Below, piece by piece: positions 17,730 through 26,496 of a stretch of DNA of 36,189 nucleotides. Origin of the DNA: Candidatus Kapaibacterium sp. Its GTDB lineage: Bacteria > Bacteroidota > Ignavibacteria > Palsa-1295. The stretch is from positions 1 to 36,189 of the forward strand of contig JADGPZ010000012.1 in NCBI GenBank assembly GCA_017882165.1, given 5' to 3'. Below the pieces are notes generated by a model. The model made no database searches. It worked only from the letters and a program-made list of their open reading frames with translations, and was not told the origin of the DNA. How positions within the stretch are numbered: position 1 is the first letter of the stretch; each line of letters begins with the position of its first letter. The position numbers and the translations under genes were made by a program.

Positions 17730-18698
17730 TTACGCCCACCGAAGTAGTCCATAGTACCATCGCCGCAGTCCCCAGACTTGTTTCCATGTCAGCTTTGGCT
17801 GGTTGCGAAGGAACGGCCGCATCCCCTTGAATCCATCAATAAGGCCTTTGGCATTATAACGCGCTGACTTGCGGTGTGTCGCCATGGCCAATAAGCGCCG
17901 AATCACTACAGCCGCCATCAGCGGAATCGCAGCCGGCCACGGCCAGTGCTTTGCGATGACCCAAATCATCTGGCGGGAATTCACATAGACGCGGCGGCCT
18001 GGGATTCGCATCGAGGGTGAAATGAAGTGCAGAGTCAAAAACCACGGGCAAAAGTAAGTGGTAAACCCTTTTTTGAATAGTTGAAGTCCCAGGTCCATTC
18101 CTTCGCACCCTGGCCATGCAGGATCATAGCCTTCGACTATTCTCAGAGAATCGAGACGAAAACAAACCCCGCCTTCGACGATATACTGCCCCTCAAATCC
18201 TTTCACGGAATCGCCCCGAAATCGATAGATTTCCCATCCCTTGGTTTCCAGCAACCCCGTGATCGGTCGATAGTATGAGGCGCTCAACGCATCAATATCA
18301 GGATACGCCTCCATGTGCTGCACGATACGCAGGATCATCGCGGGCGTGCCAGGACACGTATCGTCATCGAAATGAAAAAGGTATTTCCCGTGCGCCTTGT
18401 TCGTCATGATGTTGCGCGCTGAGACGCCAAGATTCCCGCCGGCCTCGTGCAGCCGAACTTGCGGATATTCTGATCGGACCATCTCGATGCTGCCATCGGT
18501 TGATCCGTTATCGATCACAATAATTTCGTAGTACGGGTATTGTACCGCGCGTGTTAACACGTCGAGGGTTTGACGCAATTCGACGCAACGATTGTAATTC
18601 AGCACGCCGAGCGAGATCATTGGCAACACTGGATTCTTCCATTCCTCCTCGGAAACGGACCAGTTTTCGCCTGCCCATGGGTTCCATTGTGACTTCAT
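17730..18698 (-). CDS. GT2 glycosyltransferase
   Basis: 322 aa, ATG start, overlapping the Wzx-type gene by 4 nt (ATGA). An N-terminal extension of about 28 residues rich in Trp and Glu precedes the GT2 fold: ISLGVLNYNRCVELRQTL, IIVIDNGSTDGSIEMV, GNLGVSARNIMTNKAHGKYL, the metal site FHFDDDTCPG, and GGVCFRLDSL. EGMDLGLQLFKKGF stands in the usual ED acceptor-base position. The C terminus is basic with a short hydrophobic stretch (PWPAAIPLMAAVVIRRLLAM) that may associate with the membrane. It is distinct from the paralogue A/B pair. Specificity unknown. Confidence 0.9.
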   Translation of the reverse strand: MKSQWNPWAGENWSVSEEEWKNPVLPMISLGVLNYNRCVELRQTLDVLTRAVQYPYYEIIVIDNGSTDGSIEMVRSEYPQVRLHEAGGNLGVSARNIMTNKAHGKYLFHFDDDTCPGTPAMILRIVQHMEAYPDIDALSASYYRPITGLLETKGWEIYRFRGDSVKGFEGQYIVEGGVCFRLDSLRIVEGYDPAWPGCEGMDLGLQLFKKGFTTYFCPWFLTLHFISPSMRIPGRRVYVNSRQMIWVIAKHWPWPAAIPLMAAVVIRRLLAMATHRKSARYNAKGLIDGFKGMRPFLRNQPKLTWKQVWGLRRWYYGLLRWA

Positions 18699-20224
18699 GC
18701 GTTTGTTCTACCAGCAGTCGGACGAATTCGTTTCAAGAGTGAGACCACCTCCGCGAATGGGAGCACCCGCGTGAAATGGACGACTACGTAATATACGGCA
18801 AGCATTGCGATAGCTGAAGGTATTTGACCAAGCCACCATGCCCTCGTTGCCCAAAACACCCCGAGGGCCACCACCGCAGCAAGCCCTGTTCTCAGCGAAG
18901 CTGAGGCAAAGTGACGCGCGTCCAAATGACCGGCATTTCGAGAAAGCCAAACCATTAATCCGGCTCCGAGCGTCACAGCAATCAACTTTGAGGCCATTGC
19001 TCCTGCGGCACCGTTTGAAGGGATGAGAATCAGATCGCCCACGATCACCGTAACCATGCAGAGGCCGGCATTGGCCGTCATATACCAGGCAAACCCCGCA
19101 GCGATGCTCAGATCCATTAGCAAAGTTGCAGCAAAAATTGGAATGAGCATCCAGCCTGTCCAGATAAGGAGCGAGCTTGCCGAATTATATTGCCCTCCGA
19201 GCATGAACGGGACGATAATGTCCGCGAGTGCTGTCACGAGAAGTGCAATTGCTGTCCCTGTAACAAGAAGCATCCGAAGCGAAATATCGGTTAATTTGAG
19301 AGCTCGCGAGAGGTCCTCACGGCGGAGGAGCCGGGTAAGTTCTGGTGCAGTCACGGCGGCAAGGACCAATGAGAACGGCGCCATTGCTGCGCTCAACCGC
19401 ATAGTAGCGCCATAGCTCGAGACTTCAATCGGTGTACTCAATCTATAAAGCAGGAGGCTATCGATCTGGGTATGGACGGTGAGGAAGATCGACCCAAGAC
19501 AAAGCGGCAACGAAACGCGGAATAATTCCCACGCCAATTTAACGTCAACTCGGAGCAAGACCTTTTCTCGCTTTGCCCAGCGTACAATCCAAATCACAAC
19601 GAAACCAAAACCAGGCAGATTGCAAAGCGAGTAAATCCAAAGGATGCCCTCAAGTCGTAACGTCTGATGACGGCTCAGGAACAACAATAGCGCAAAGGCG
19701 ACAGCATCGAGCATCGCAAAGAGTGCGACGAGATAATACTTTCCTTGGCTTCTAATAATCGATTCAGCAGCCGATCGAACGGCCAGGATACGCGATGAAA
19801 TCAAAAGTGTCACAAGCAGGATCAAGAAATTCCTGACCATGGAGGGCGGATAGAGCAACGGACCGATCGAGATGACGACAAGAGCAACAATCATCGAAAG
19901 GATGATCCTAAGTGCGAGCGACGTTCCAAGCAGTCGTCCTCGAATGTCGCTTCTCCCAAGTGAGGCATCCTCTTCCGCCTGCGCCAGTCGTCGCACAATC
20001 AGGGGATTCATACCAAGATCTGCTATCATGGCCATGAGTGCGATGAAACTGATCGTGACGGTGAACTCCGCGTACTCTGTACGTGTGAGTATCCGTGGAA
20101 TCAGCAGTTGACCCACGAACAGGAACAGATTCCCCGCTGCATTGATAACGAGGCCTGCGGCAGCTCCTCGAAGAATGCGGGATCCGAGCGGGGATGCCGA
20201 CAGATGCAAATACTGCTTAGTCAT
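18695..20224 (-). CDS. Wzx-type polysaccharide flippase (MOP/MVF superfamily)
   Basis: 509 aa, ATG start, with about 12-14 predicted helices over its whole length. The N terminus (GSRILRGAAAGLVINAAGNLFLFVGQLLIPRILTRTEYAEF) is the classic start of Wzx/RfbX-type transporters, and LADLGMN/LIVRRLAQ follows as in other members. Wzx moves undecaprenyl-diphosphate-linked repeat units across the inner membrane. Its position between a GT2 gene and the O-antigen ligase/polymerase gene, with 4-nt overlaps on both sides, supports the role. Family assignment is strong; repeat-unit specificity cannot be read. Confidence 0.92.
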   Translation of the reverse strand: MTKQYLHLSASPLGSRILRGAAAGLVINAAGNLFLFVGQLLIPRILTRTEYAEFTVTISFIALMAMIADLGMNPLIVRRLAQAEEDASLGRSDIRGRLLGTSLALRIILSMIVALVVISIGPLLYPPSMVRNFLILLVTLLISSRILAVRSAAESIIRSQGKYYLVALFAMLDAVAFALLLFLSRHQTLRLEGILWIYSLCNLPGFGFVVIWIVRWAKREKVLLRVDVKLAWELFRVSLPLCLGSIFLTVHTQIDSLLLYRLSTPIEVSSYGATMRLSAAMAPFSLVLAAVTAPELTRLLRREDLSRALKLTDISLRMLLVTGTAIALLVTALADIIVPFMLGGQYNSASSLLIWTGWMLIPIFAATLLMDLSIAAGFAWYMTANAGLCMVTVIVGDLILIPSNGAAGAMASKLIAVTLGAGLMVWLSRNAGHLDARHFASASLRTGLAAVVALGVFWATRAWWLGQIPSAIAMLAVYYVVVHFTRVLPFAEVVSLLKRIRPTAGRTNA

Positions 20225-21723
20225 TTGACCGCTAAGACAGCCTTGGCATGTTCGGGCAGCATTGAATCAGCCTGTACCCCAAGCTTCTTCTCGAGTGCGA
20301 GAAAATAGCCCCACATAAGTCCGACCCAGATTAAGTCCGTCTTTGAACTCAACAACGTATCCGTGTACATGCAGATGAGGAACATGACCAGATAGGCAAC
20401 GCAGGCGCGAACCATAACGCGAGCGAGCGGCGAAAGTAATTCGGAGCTAAGAAGACGGAACCCCTTGTGAAGGAAAATCGCCCAAGCTGCGAAGAGCAGG
20501 AACGCTCCAACAAATCCAGTCTTGAAGACAATGAAGAGATAGCTACTGTGGCTGAATGCGACCCATGAGTGGTGATGTAGGGCGAGGTCGAATGTTCGAT
20601 AAAACGAGCCAAACCCGTACCCGAGAATTGGTGAATGGATAATCCACTGCCACTCGTTTGCCCATTCGGTGTAGCGCATTCGTAATGAAAGATCGCTAGC
20701 AACGTGGTGAGTTGTTATGAATCGCAACCCATAATTCAATGCGAGAAGTCGCACGAGGCGCGAAGTATAGTAGACCGGAATCAGCGCCAGAATGCCAATC
20801 AAGCTGGAGCCAGCGATGCGTCTCAATCCTTGTCGCCGCTCTTGACTTTTGCTGAGGAACAGCAAAAAAACAACGGAGACAATAGTCGCAACGTAGAGCA
20901 TCCGGGAGAAGGAGACGACAACACCAAGGATCGCGAAGAGGAACAGCAGACCCACGAGAATGTTTTTCCAAGCGAGCCGCCGTACCGACACGAACATAGA
21001 GGTCGCAAGCAGAACCAAGAATGCAGAAAGGCTTTCATCTGAGTTTCCTCTGCTTGTCTCGTACATATAGACCGCTTGTAAAGCACTGCTTCGAACGCGA
21101 TAGAAATTCCAAGCCAACACTATCAACCCCACTACAAAGACAGAGAGGAATATGGCTCGTTCAGGCTTCGAATCGGGCTCGACGAATCTCTCGTAGAGTA
21201 TCGGCAAAATCACCAACGGTGACAAGTTCAGCATCTCACGAATTCCAATCCCAAGTGAGTTATTGCCGCCAGTCAGAAACCCGATGACCGTAACGAAGAT
21301 ACTCCAAATGGCGAATAGAATTATGAGGAACTGGCTGGTGGAGTGGCTCAGAGGCTGATTCTCAACAACTCGGAGTCTTAGCAACCAGTAACACATAACC
21401 GCGCCAAGGAACAATCCGAGAAATAGATCAAGGGGAGTCGGAGCGCCCCCGGCAAGCACTTGCTTTGGCCGGAGAATGAGAACGACATTGATCACCACGA
21501 AGGCCAGAATGGAATGAATTGGATCGCGAACGAAGAGGAGACCAAGAAGTAGAGCGAAAACAGCGCCGAAACCGATGATGGGACCGGCAAGAAAGAAAGA
21601 GCCGGCCAGCAGGAGGAGGATCGCTGCCCCAACTATGGCCATTTGCGCGAACGAAAGGCGCAACATCCTTTCGGTCGCAAAGCCAAAAGTCGTTCGGTTT
21701 CCGGTCACAAAAGTAGCACCCAT
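20221..21723 (-). CDS. O-antigen ligase/polymerase family protein (Wzy/WaaL-like)
   Basis: 500 aa, ATG start, about eleven to thirteen helices. The family's large periplasmic loop and following helix are visible: RMRYTEWANEWQWIIHSPILGYGFGSF, then HSSYLFIVFKTGFVGAFLLF, matching the Wzy_C pattern of R-x-x-x-W ... hPxxGxGxG ... H/S-x-Y ... GxxG. Such proteins polymerise repeat units at the periplasmic face or ligate the chain to a lipid acceptor. With Wzz and export genes alongside, polymerase is the more likely role. The start is 1 nt from the Wzz stop, so translation is probably coupled. Confidence 0.88.
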   Translation of the reverse strand: MGATFVTGNRTTFGFATERMLRLSFAQMAIVGAAILLLLAGSFFLAGPIIGFGAVFALLLGLLFVRDPIHSILAFVVINVVLILRPKQVLAGGAPTPLDLFLGLFLGAVMCYWLLRLRVVENQPLSHSTSQFLIILFAIWSIFVTVIGFLTGGNNSLGIGIREMLNLSPLVILPILYERFVEPDSKPERAIFLSVFVVGLIVLAWNFYRVRSSALQAVYMYETSRGNSDESLSAFLVLLATSMFVSVRRLAWKNILVGLLFLFAILGVVVSFSRMLYVATIVSVVFLLFLSKSQERRQGLRRIAGSSLIGILALIPVYYTSRLVRLLALNYGLRFITTHHVASDLSLRMRYTEWANEWQWIIHSPILGYGFGSFYRTFDLALHHHSWVAFSHSSYLFIVFKTGFVGAFLLFAAWAIFLHKGFRLLSSELLSPLARVMVRACVAYLVMFLICMYTDTLLSSKTDLIWVGLMWGYFLALEKKLGVQADSMLPEHAKAVLAVK

Positions 21724-21724
21724 C

Positions 21725-22933
21725 TTAACTATCGAGTCGCAAACGATCGCGCTGGAAACTGGCTCTGACGCGTCGCAGATTCACGGATAGTATCACGAAG
21801 ATCGAGCATGTCACCATACTCCCGATCAGCGCACTCAAGAGCAGGGTCGACCGGTGCGGTCCCGCCTTTTTGACGGGTGGTACTGCGTGGTCCATAGTGA
21901 CAAATCCATACAGGTTCCTGTTCTCGTCAAGCTTGGCCTGCTCGAATGAAGGAAGAAGGAATGCCTTGAGTTTGCTCTGGATCTCGACCTCGCGCATGAG
22001 TCGAAGATAGTTCAATGCCACATCGGGTAGCTGGCTCGTCGGCACGAAAGAGGTTGCCTTTGAATCCATTCCGGCTTGCATTTCGCCGAGCTTCGAACTC
22101 AGTTGCTCGATCATGTTTCGATATTGCGAGGCTTCATTCGAATTCGATCCATAGGATTGCTCGGCGTTCCGGAGTCCGATTTCCGCCATGTACTTCTGCT
22201 GTCCGAGTTCAGCAAGCGCGCTCATTTCGGCCCGAGCTTGGTCGGTGATGGAAAAGACGCCGTACTTCCGCTGAAACGCTCCAAGCGCTCGCTCCACCGA
22301 ATCGAGGTCCGCGAGATTGCTTCGGTACCGCTGTTCAACATATGTAAGATTATGCTGGGCCTCCTCCTTGGCGAGGCGGCTGTTCATCTCATTGATCCCG
22401 TCGGTGACGGCGTTTGCGACATCTGCGGCGCGCTGGCGGCTTGTATCCGTGAAGCTTATGATGAAGTTACCCTCTTCAGTCAGCTCTCCGTCCAGATTCC
22501 CAGCAAACGACTTTAGGGCATCCTCCATCGTCGGCACATCATACACCTTCTGGAAGTTGAACTGCCGGATAACCTTCTCCTGCAATTCGCGGCTTTGCAC
22601 GAGCGAGAGCGGGCTGTAGCTCTCTTCGCCGCCCTTCAACTTGGCGAGTCCAATATCCTTGAGCGTGCTGGAAATACCGGAGGTCACGGCATCGAGCCCA
22701 CCACCGCCAGCATGTCGCGCGGGAAGGATGATGGCGCGAGCCTTGTAAAAATTTGGCATCGCGACGAAAGCGTAGATCCCGGTTGCAACGACAACAATCG
22801 CGGTCACGGTGAGGATGAGCCACTTGTGCAACATCACAATCGTGATGTTTTCTATCCATGCACGCCGCGCCGGGGTGAGCGGCGGATCTGCCTCCAGGCG
22901 TTGCGGATATACTTCAGGAATGTTCGGTGTCAT
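21725..22933 (-). CDS. Wzz-type chain-length determinant without kinase domain
   Basis: 402 aa, ATG start. A short cytoplasmic N terminus is followed by TM1 (about residues 35-58, KWLILTVTAIVVVATGIYAFVAM) and a Wzz domain with PNFYKARAIILPA. A helical periplasmic region (about 165-345, repeated Glu/Gln/Leu-rich stretches likely to coil) ends in a Pro-rich VPPVKKAGP segment before TM2 (about 370-392). The C terminus stops some 15 residues later, so there is no Walker-type BY-kinase as in Wzc. Wzz oligomers set chain length with the Wzy polymerase. The organism must either have a separate kinase elsewhere or do without one. Confidence 0.9.
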   Translation of the reverse strand: MTPNIPEVYPQRLEADPPLTPARRAWIENITIVMLHKWLILTVTAIVVVATGIYAFVAMPNFYKARAIILPARHAGGGGLDAVTSGISSTLKDIGLAKLKGGEESYSPLSLVQSRELQEKVIRQFNFQKVYDVPTMEDALKSFAGNLDGELTEEGNFIISFTDTSRQRAADVANAVTDGINEMNSRLAKEEAQHNLTYVEQRYRSNLADLDSVERALGAFQRKYGVFSITDQARAEMSALAELGQQKYMAEIGLRNAEQSYGSNSNEASQYRNMIEQLSSKLGEMQAGMDSKATSFVPTSQLPDVALNYLRLMREVEIQSKLKAFLLPSFEQAKLDENRNLYGFVTMDHAVPPVKKAGPHRSTLLLSALIGSMVTCSIFVILSVNLRRVRASFQRDRLRLDS

Positions 22934-22955
22934 GTACTACTATTAATTCGGAACT

Positions 22956-24683
22956 CTAAAACAACGCTCGCGCGCCGAAGGCGATCAGCGTCTCCGGTAA
23001 TTCGCGAGGCGCAAGCGATACGGCGTGACCGTTGAGATTGATGCCAGGAGTAACCGGAGCTTCGTCTAAGTAATCGACGCTCTTCTTTGTTCCACTCGCA
23101 AATACAACGAGCCCGCGCCAGGGTTCAAATTCAACGGTGGCTGTGAGCGTCAGAATATTCACACGGCGGCCATTCAGCAAATTTGTTTGCGTCAGGTTCG
23201 ATGTCGAGTCCGTCGGTATGGTCCAATCCGCGCCAGCATTATAGAGAAGCCTGCCGGTCGAATCGTAAACATTTTCTCCTCTCTCCATGAGTTGTGCGTC
23301 GAGCGTAAACGTCCACTTCGGGGAAGGCACCCAGCGAGCCGCCGACCAGTAACTCGTTGCGTTCGGTCCGATTTGGGCACCGAGCAGCGATCCGGAATTT
23401 GAAAAACGGTTGGTGCTTTCCCAATGGGAATAGGTGTATGGCTCCACGCGAATCCATTCTGCGGAAACATCGAGATCTCGAACTCCGAATGCTCCGGCCC
23501 ACATGCCTCCGAACTGCCAAGCCCACTTATTTTGCGCCCAGCCCGTTCCGATTTTGCTCGCCAATAGGTCATCCAGCAATCCTTGTCCGCGCACCTCGAA
23601 TCCGGGCGCAATCCGCCAGCGGAGATGCGTGCCGAGCAGACCATTGTCATGGTTTTGATCGGCCGATTGCTCCTCAACCGATTTAAGAAAGGAGAATGGA
23701 TTCAGATAGGCAATCTCCAATCGCCGCGAGAAGACCATCATGTCCGTAAATCCAAATTCGAAATCACGCCCAATGCCAACGGTCAGATCGTGCATTGCAA
23801 GAGACTTGAGCGGAAAATCAGACCCAATGACCGTGTCGGCGACGAGCGAGGCATACATCGCCTGATAACGCACCGGGCCGATATGCGCGGCGAGGCTCAG
23901 GAAATCGTAAGGAGTGACATTCGGCGAAAGGAGGATGTTGTCGTTCTGATAGCCACCGCCAATGGCGAGGGATTCGCGCGCGATCTTCCCAGTAAACCAG
24001 TCGTTGTTGTAGGCAAGTTCAGCGGTCGTGTAGTCGAAGAACTGGTGCGTATAAAGAGCGAGATTACGATTTTTGCTCAGCAGAGGGTCTTCCAGAACGA
24101 GTGCGGAGTCTCCGTACTTCTGGCCATTTGTCGTCTGCATGAAATATCCGACGTGCCCGTCGAGCGTCCCCGAAAATCGGCCACCATAATTCAACAGGAT
24201 GACTGAAGCGGTAGTCGGGCTCGATTTGTGGCGTCCCTCTATACTTGCGACCCCATGAACGAAGAGATCGGAATTTGTCGAATCACTCATCCATCGGTAG
24301 AGGTATTTGTCACTGTCTGTGAAAATACCATTCCAGAATAATGGCGTGGCATCCCGCGATGAAAACATCGTGACAACATCTCGCGGCTCGTGGGTATAGG
24401 TCTTGAGGTACTTATGTAGCAACTCGAATTCGGCGCCCGAAAGTTTGCCGGCCTCCGCCTGATGGAGAAATTGTGCAATGTCATATTCCGAGAGCGGGAG
24501 CTGTGACTCGGAGTAACCTTCGATCACGCCGCGCACGGAAAGATGCCGCAGGAAAGCATAGACGTCATCGCCGATGGGCACTTGCTCGACACCAACGTGC
24601 GGACGTGGCGTCAGCACCTGCGCGCGCAGTATCGCACACGGGATCAGTAGAATGAGGAAAACGGCAAGCCGGCCAACGCGCAT
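22956..24683 (-). CDS. Wzi-like capsule-assembly outer-membrane barrel
   Basis: 575 aa from ATG at 24683. The frame extends 13 codons further, but that would overlap the SLBB gene; 24683 gives a clean signal peptide (MRVGRLAVFLILLIPCAILRAQ) and a 7-nt gap. After it comes a helical stretch with VEQVPIGDDVYAFLRHLSVRG, resembling the helical bundle that precedes the barrel in Wzi. Many alternating strands with aromatic girdle residues follow (for example TAELAYNNDWFTGKIARESLAIGGGY), and the chain ends in ALF, a BAM-type signal. Wzi-family proteins are lectin-like barrels that hold or organise exported polysaccharide at the cell surface. Placement between export and chain-length genes supports this. 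Confidence 0.85.
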   Translation of the reverse strand: MRVGRLAVFLILLIPCAILRAQVLTPRPHVGVEQVPIGDDVYAFLRHLSVRGVIEGYSESQLPLSEYDIAQFLHQAEAGKLSGAEFELLHKYLKTYTHEPRDVVTMFSSRDATPLFWNGIFTDSDKYLYRWMSDSTNSDLFVHGVASIEGRHKSSPTTASVILLNYGGRFSGTLDGHVGYFMQTTNGQKYGDSALVLEDPLLSKNRNLALYTHQFFDYTTAELAYNNDWFTGKIARESLAIGGGYQNDNILLSPNVTPYDFLSLAAHIGPVRYQAMYASLVADTVIGSDFPLKSLAMHDLTVGIGRDFEFGFTDMMVFSRRLEIAYLNPFSFLKSVEEQSADQNHDNGLLGTHLRWRIAPGFEVRGQGLLDDLLASKIGTGWAQNKWAWQFGGMWAGAFGVRDLDVSAEWIRVEPYTYSHWESTNRFSNSGSLLGAQIGPNATSYWSAARWVPSPKWTFTLDAQLMERGENVYDSTGRLLYNAGADWTIPTDSTSNLTQTNLLNGRRVNILTLTATVEFEPWRGLVVFASGTKKSVDYLDEAPVTPGINLNGHAVSLAPRELPETLIAFGARALF

Positions 24684-24690
24684 GAGCTTC

Positions 24691-26496
24691 TTAGGGCTTC
24701 TTAAGAACGTAGAGATACACATTCAGAAGCAGCCCACCAATGGCAGCGAACATAGCGACAAGCGCCGTGGTCTGATTCTGTTTGACGTCGGCAGGAACGG
24801 CTGGCTCCCGAGGAACATAGATTTCATCTCCAGCTTCGATCAGAGTATTCCCAGGATCCATCCAGGCCTTCGTTCCCACTTTCACTACCACCGTCTTCGA
24901 CTGAACGGACCCTTCAGCATATCCTCCCGCCTGCGCGATGTAGTATGAGAGGGATGCCCCTGGTTCAAACGGCACGTAGCCACTTCGGCGTACAAAGCCA
25001 TACACATAGACTGTCGTCGGACGTTCCGGTATGAAGATCTCATCGCCATCCGACAAAGGGATGTCGGCAGATTTGTCACCCTTTGCCAAGACTCGGTCCA
25101 AGTCCACGACAAGATCCGTTTGCCGCATCTCAGTTTGTCGAAGGTAACTCGAAGTGTCCTCGACCGTGAGATTTGCGAGCCGGGAGGCGCGCAGGACTTC
25201 TTCTTGCGATCCAGCCGTGAGCTGTTCGGTGTGGCCATGGCGCAACACTCGTCCTGCGCGAGCGTATGCGCTTGGCGTCAGTCCGCCGGCCTCTCGAATC
25301 ACATCGCTGATATGCGTTACACCGTCATCGATCGGGAACACGCCAGGTTGTACAACCTCGCCACGGACGGCCACAACGGCTGCATGCATCTTCTCACGTT
25401 TGCCGCGAAGGATAACGCGGTCCCCACGCATCAATGGCACGTCCGGCGCCTGCCCAGCGCTAATCGCGCGCAAATCGTAGACTTCCGTCTTCGGATCGCC
25501 TTCGGACAGAGCACGCGTCAGTTCCACATGATCCAATTCAGCCTGCGCGGTTGGGCCAAACGCATACTTGATCGAAGAAGAGAGCGAATCGCCCTCGACG
25601 AACTCGAACTCTCCCGGTGCGCGTACCGCGCCATAGACACCGATCACGCCGGCCGTCACATCACGAAACGGCACATAAATCACATCGCCTTCGCGAAGGA
25701 GTGGCGAAGCCTTTGGATCGTGCGTCCCACCATAACGAACAAGATCGAGCCGCTCCATCGATCCATCAGAATGAGAGATTGTAATATTTCGCTGACTGGC
25801 TGGCTCGGCTTCTCGCTTCCCGAAAGCCGATTCGATCCGCTGATGTTGCTCGCGCTCGTTCCTCATCTGGCGCTCCTGAGCCTGATCGCGCCCCGCTCCG
25901 GCATCCGCCGGTGGTTTATTGGCAAGATCGACTGCGACATCCGCGCGAGTCGAAGCCAGAAGCGCGAACCCACTTGGCAGCATGACGTCGCCTTGCACCT
26001 TCACATAAATTCGGCGCGGCTGGTATAGCGAGAGGCTCAGCGGCGTTTGCGAGCTTGAAGATTCTTTCCGTGCTTTATCATTCGCAAACCTCTGAAAAAG
26101 ATCCGCAGCCTTCTTGTATACTTCGTCGCGTAAATCGGCGAGTGTCTTGCCGTGCGTCGAAAACGCGCCGACATGGCTGACGATCAGGATTTCGTCAGAT
26201 GAGACGACAGGATAATACGACTGATCGCTCGTCCAGAACCGGCACTGAAGCACATCGCCCGGCCCGAGGTGATAATCGGCGGGATCGACGGCACTCGCGA
26301 AGACTTGTGCCTCCATGGAGGATGGTGGTGTCAGAGCCTTATCCGGTACACTGCCACCGGCTCCTCCGAGCGCGGGGATTGGCGATGGGGCCGTCAATTG
26401 TCCGCGTACCGGCACAGACACCGCCACGCAAGCGACGATGGTGAGTAGACAGAGTAGGCGCCCGACTCGCAGAGTTCTATTTGAATTTCGTTTCAC
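24691..26496 (-). CDS. Polysaccharide export protein with several SLBB domains (Wza/OPX family)
   Basis: 601 aa, GTG start overlapping the epimerase stop by 4 nt. The N-terminal signal region contains IVAC (Cys23), a possible lipobox; cleavage after RGQ is the alternative. YHLGPGDVLQCRFW (75-88) begins the Poly_export domain. Three SLBB-type repeats start at IGVYGAVRAPGEFEF, VAVRGEVVQPGVFPI and VYVYGFVRRSGYVPF, each followed by an AGG/AFG-type turn and a GD-x-I-x-x-P strand. A charged, Gln/Arg-rich insertion (about 195-230) interrupts the first part. The protein ends with a hydrophobic helix (about 576-598) and KKP. It should form the outer-membrane export portal with Wzz and Wzi. Confidence 0.92.
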   Translation of the reverse strand: MKRNSNRTLRVGRLLCLLTIVACVAVSVPVRGQLTAPSPIPALGGAGGSVPDKALTPPSSMEAQVFASAVDPADYHLGPGDVLQCRFWTSDQSYYPVVSSDEILIVSHVGAFSTHGKTLADLRDEVYKKAADLFQRFANDKARKESSSSQTPLSLSLYQPRRIYVKVQGDVMLPSGFALLASTRADVAVDLANKPPADAGAGRDQAQERQMRNEREQHQRIESAFGKREAEPASQRNITISHSDGSMERLDLVRYGGTHDPKASPLLREGDVIYVPFRDVTAGVIGVYGAVRAPGEFEFVEGDSLSSSIKYAFGPTAQAELDHVELTRALSEGDPKTEVYDLRAISAGQAPDVPLMRGDRVILRGKREKMHAAVVAVRGEVVQPGVFPIDDGVTHISDVIREAGGLTPSAYARAGRVLRHGHTEQLTAGSQEEVLRASRLANLTVEDTSSYLRQTEMRQTDLVVDLDRVLAKGDKSADIPLSDGDEIFIPERPTTVYVYGFVRRSGYVPFEPGASLSYYIAQAGGYAEGSVQSKTVVVKVGTKAWMDPGNTLIEAGDEIYVPREPAVPADVKQNQTTALVAMFAAIGGLLLNVYLYVLKKP

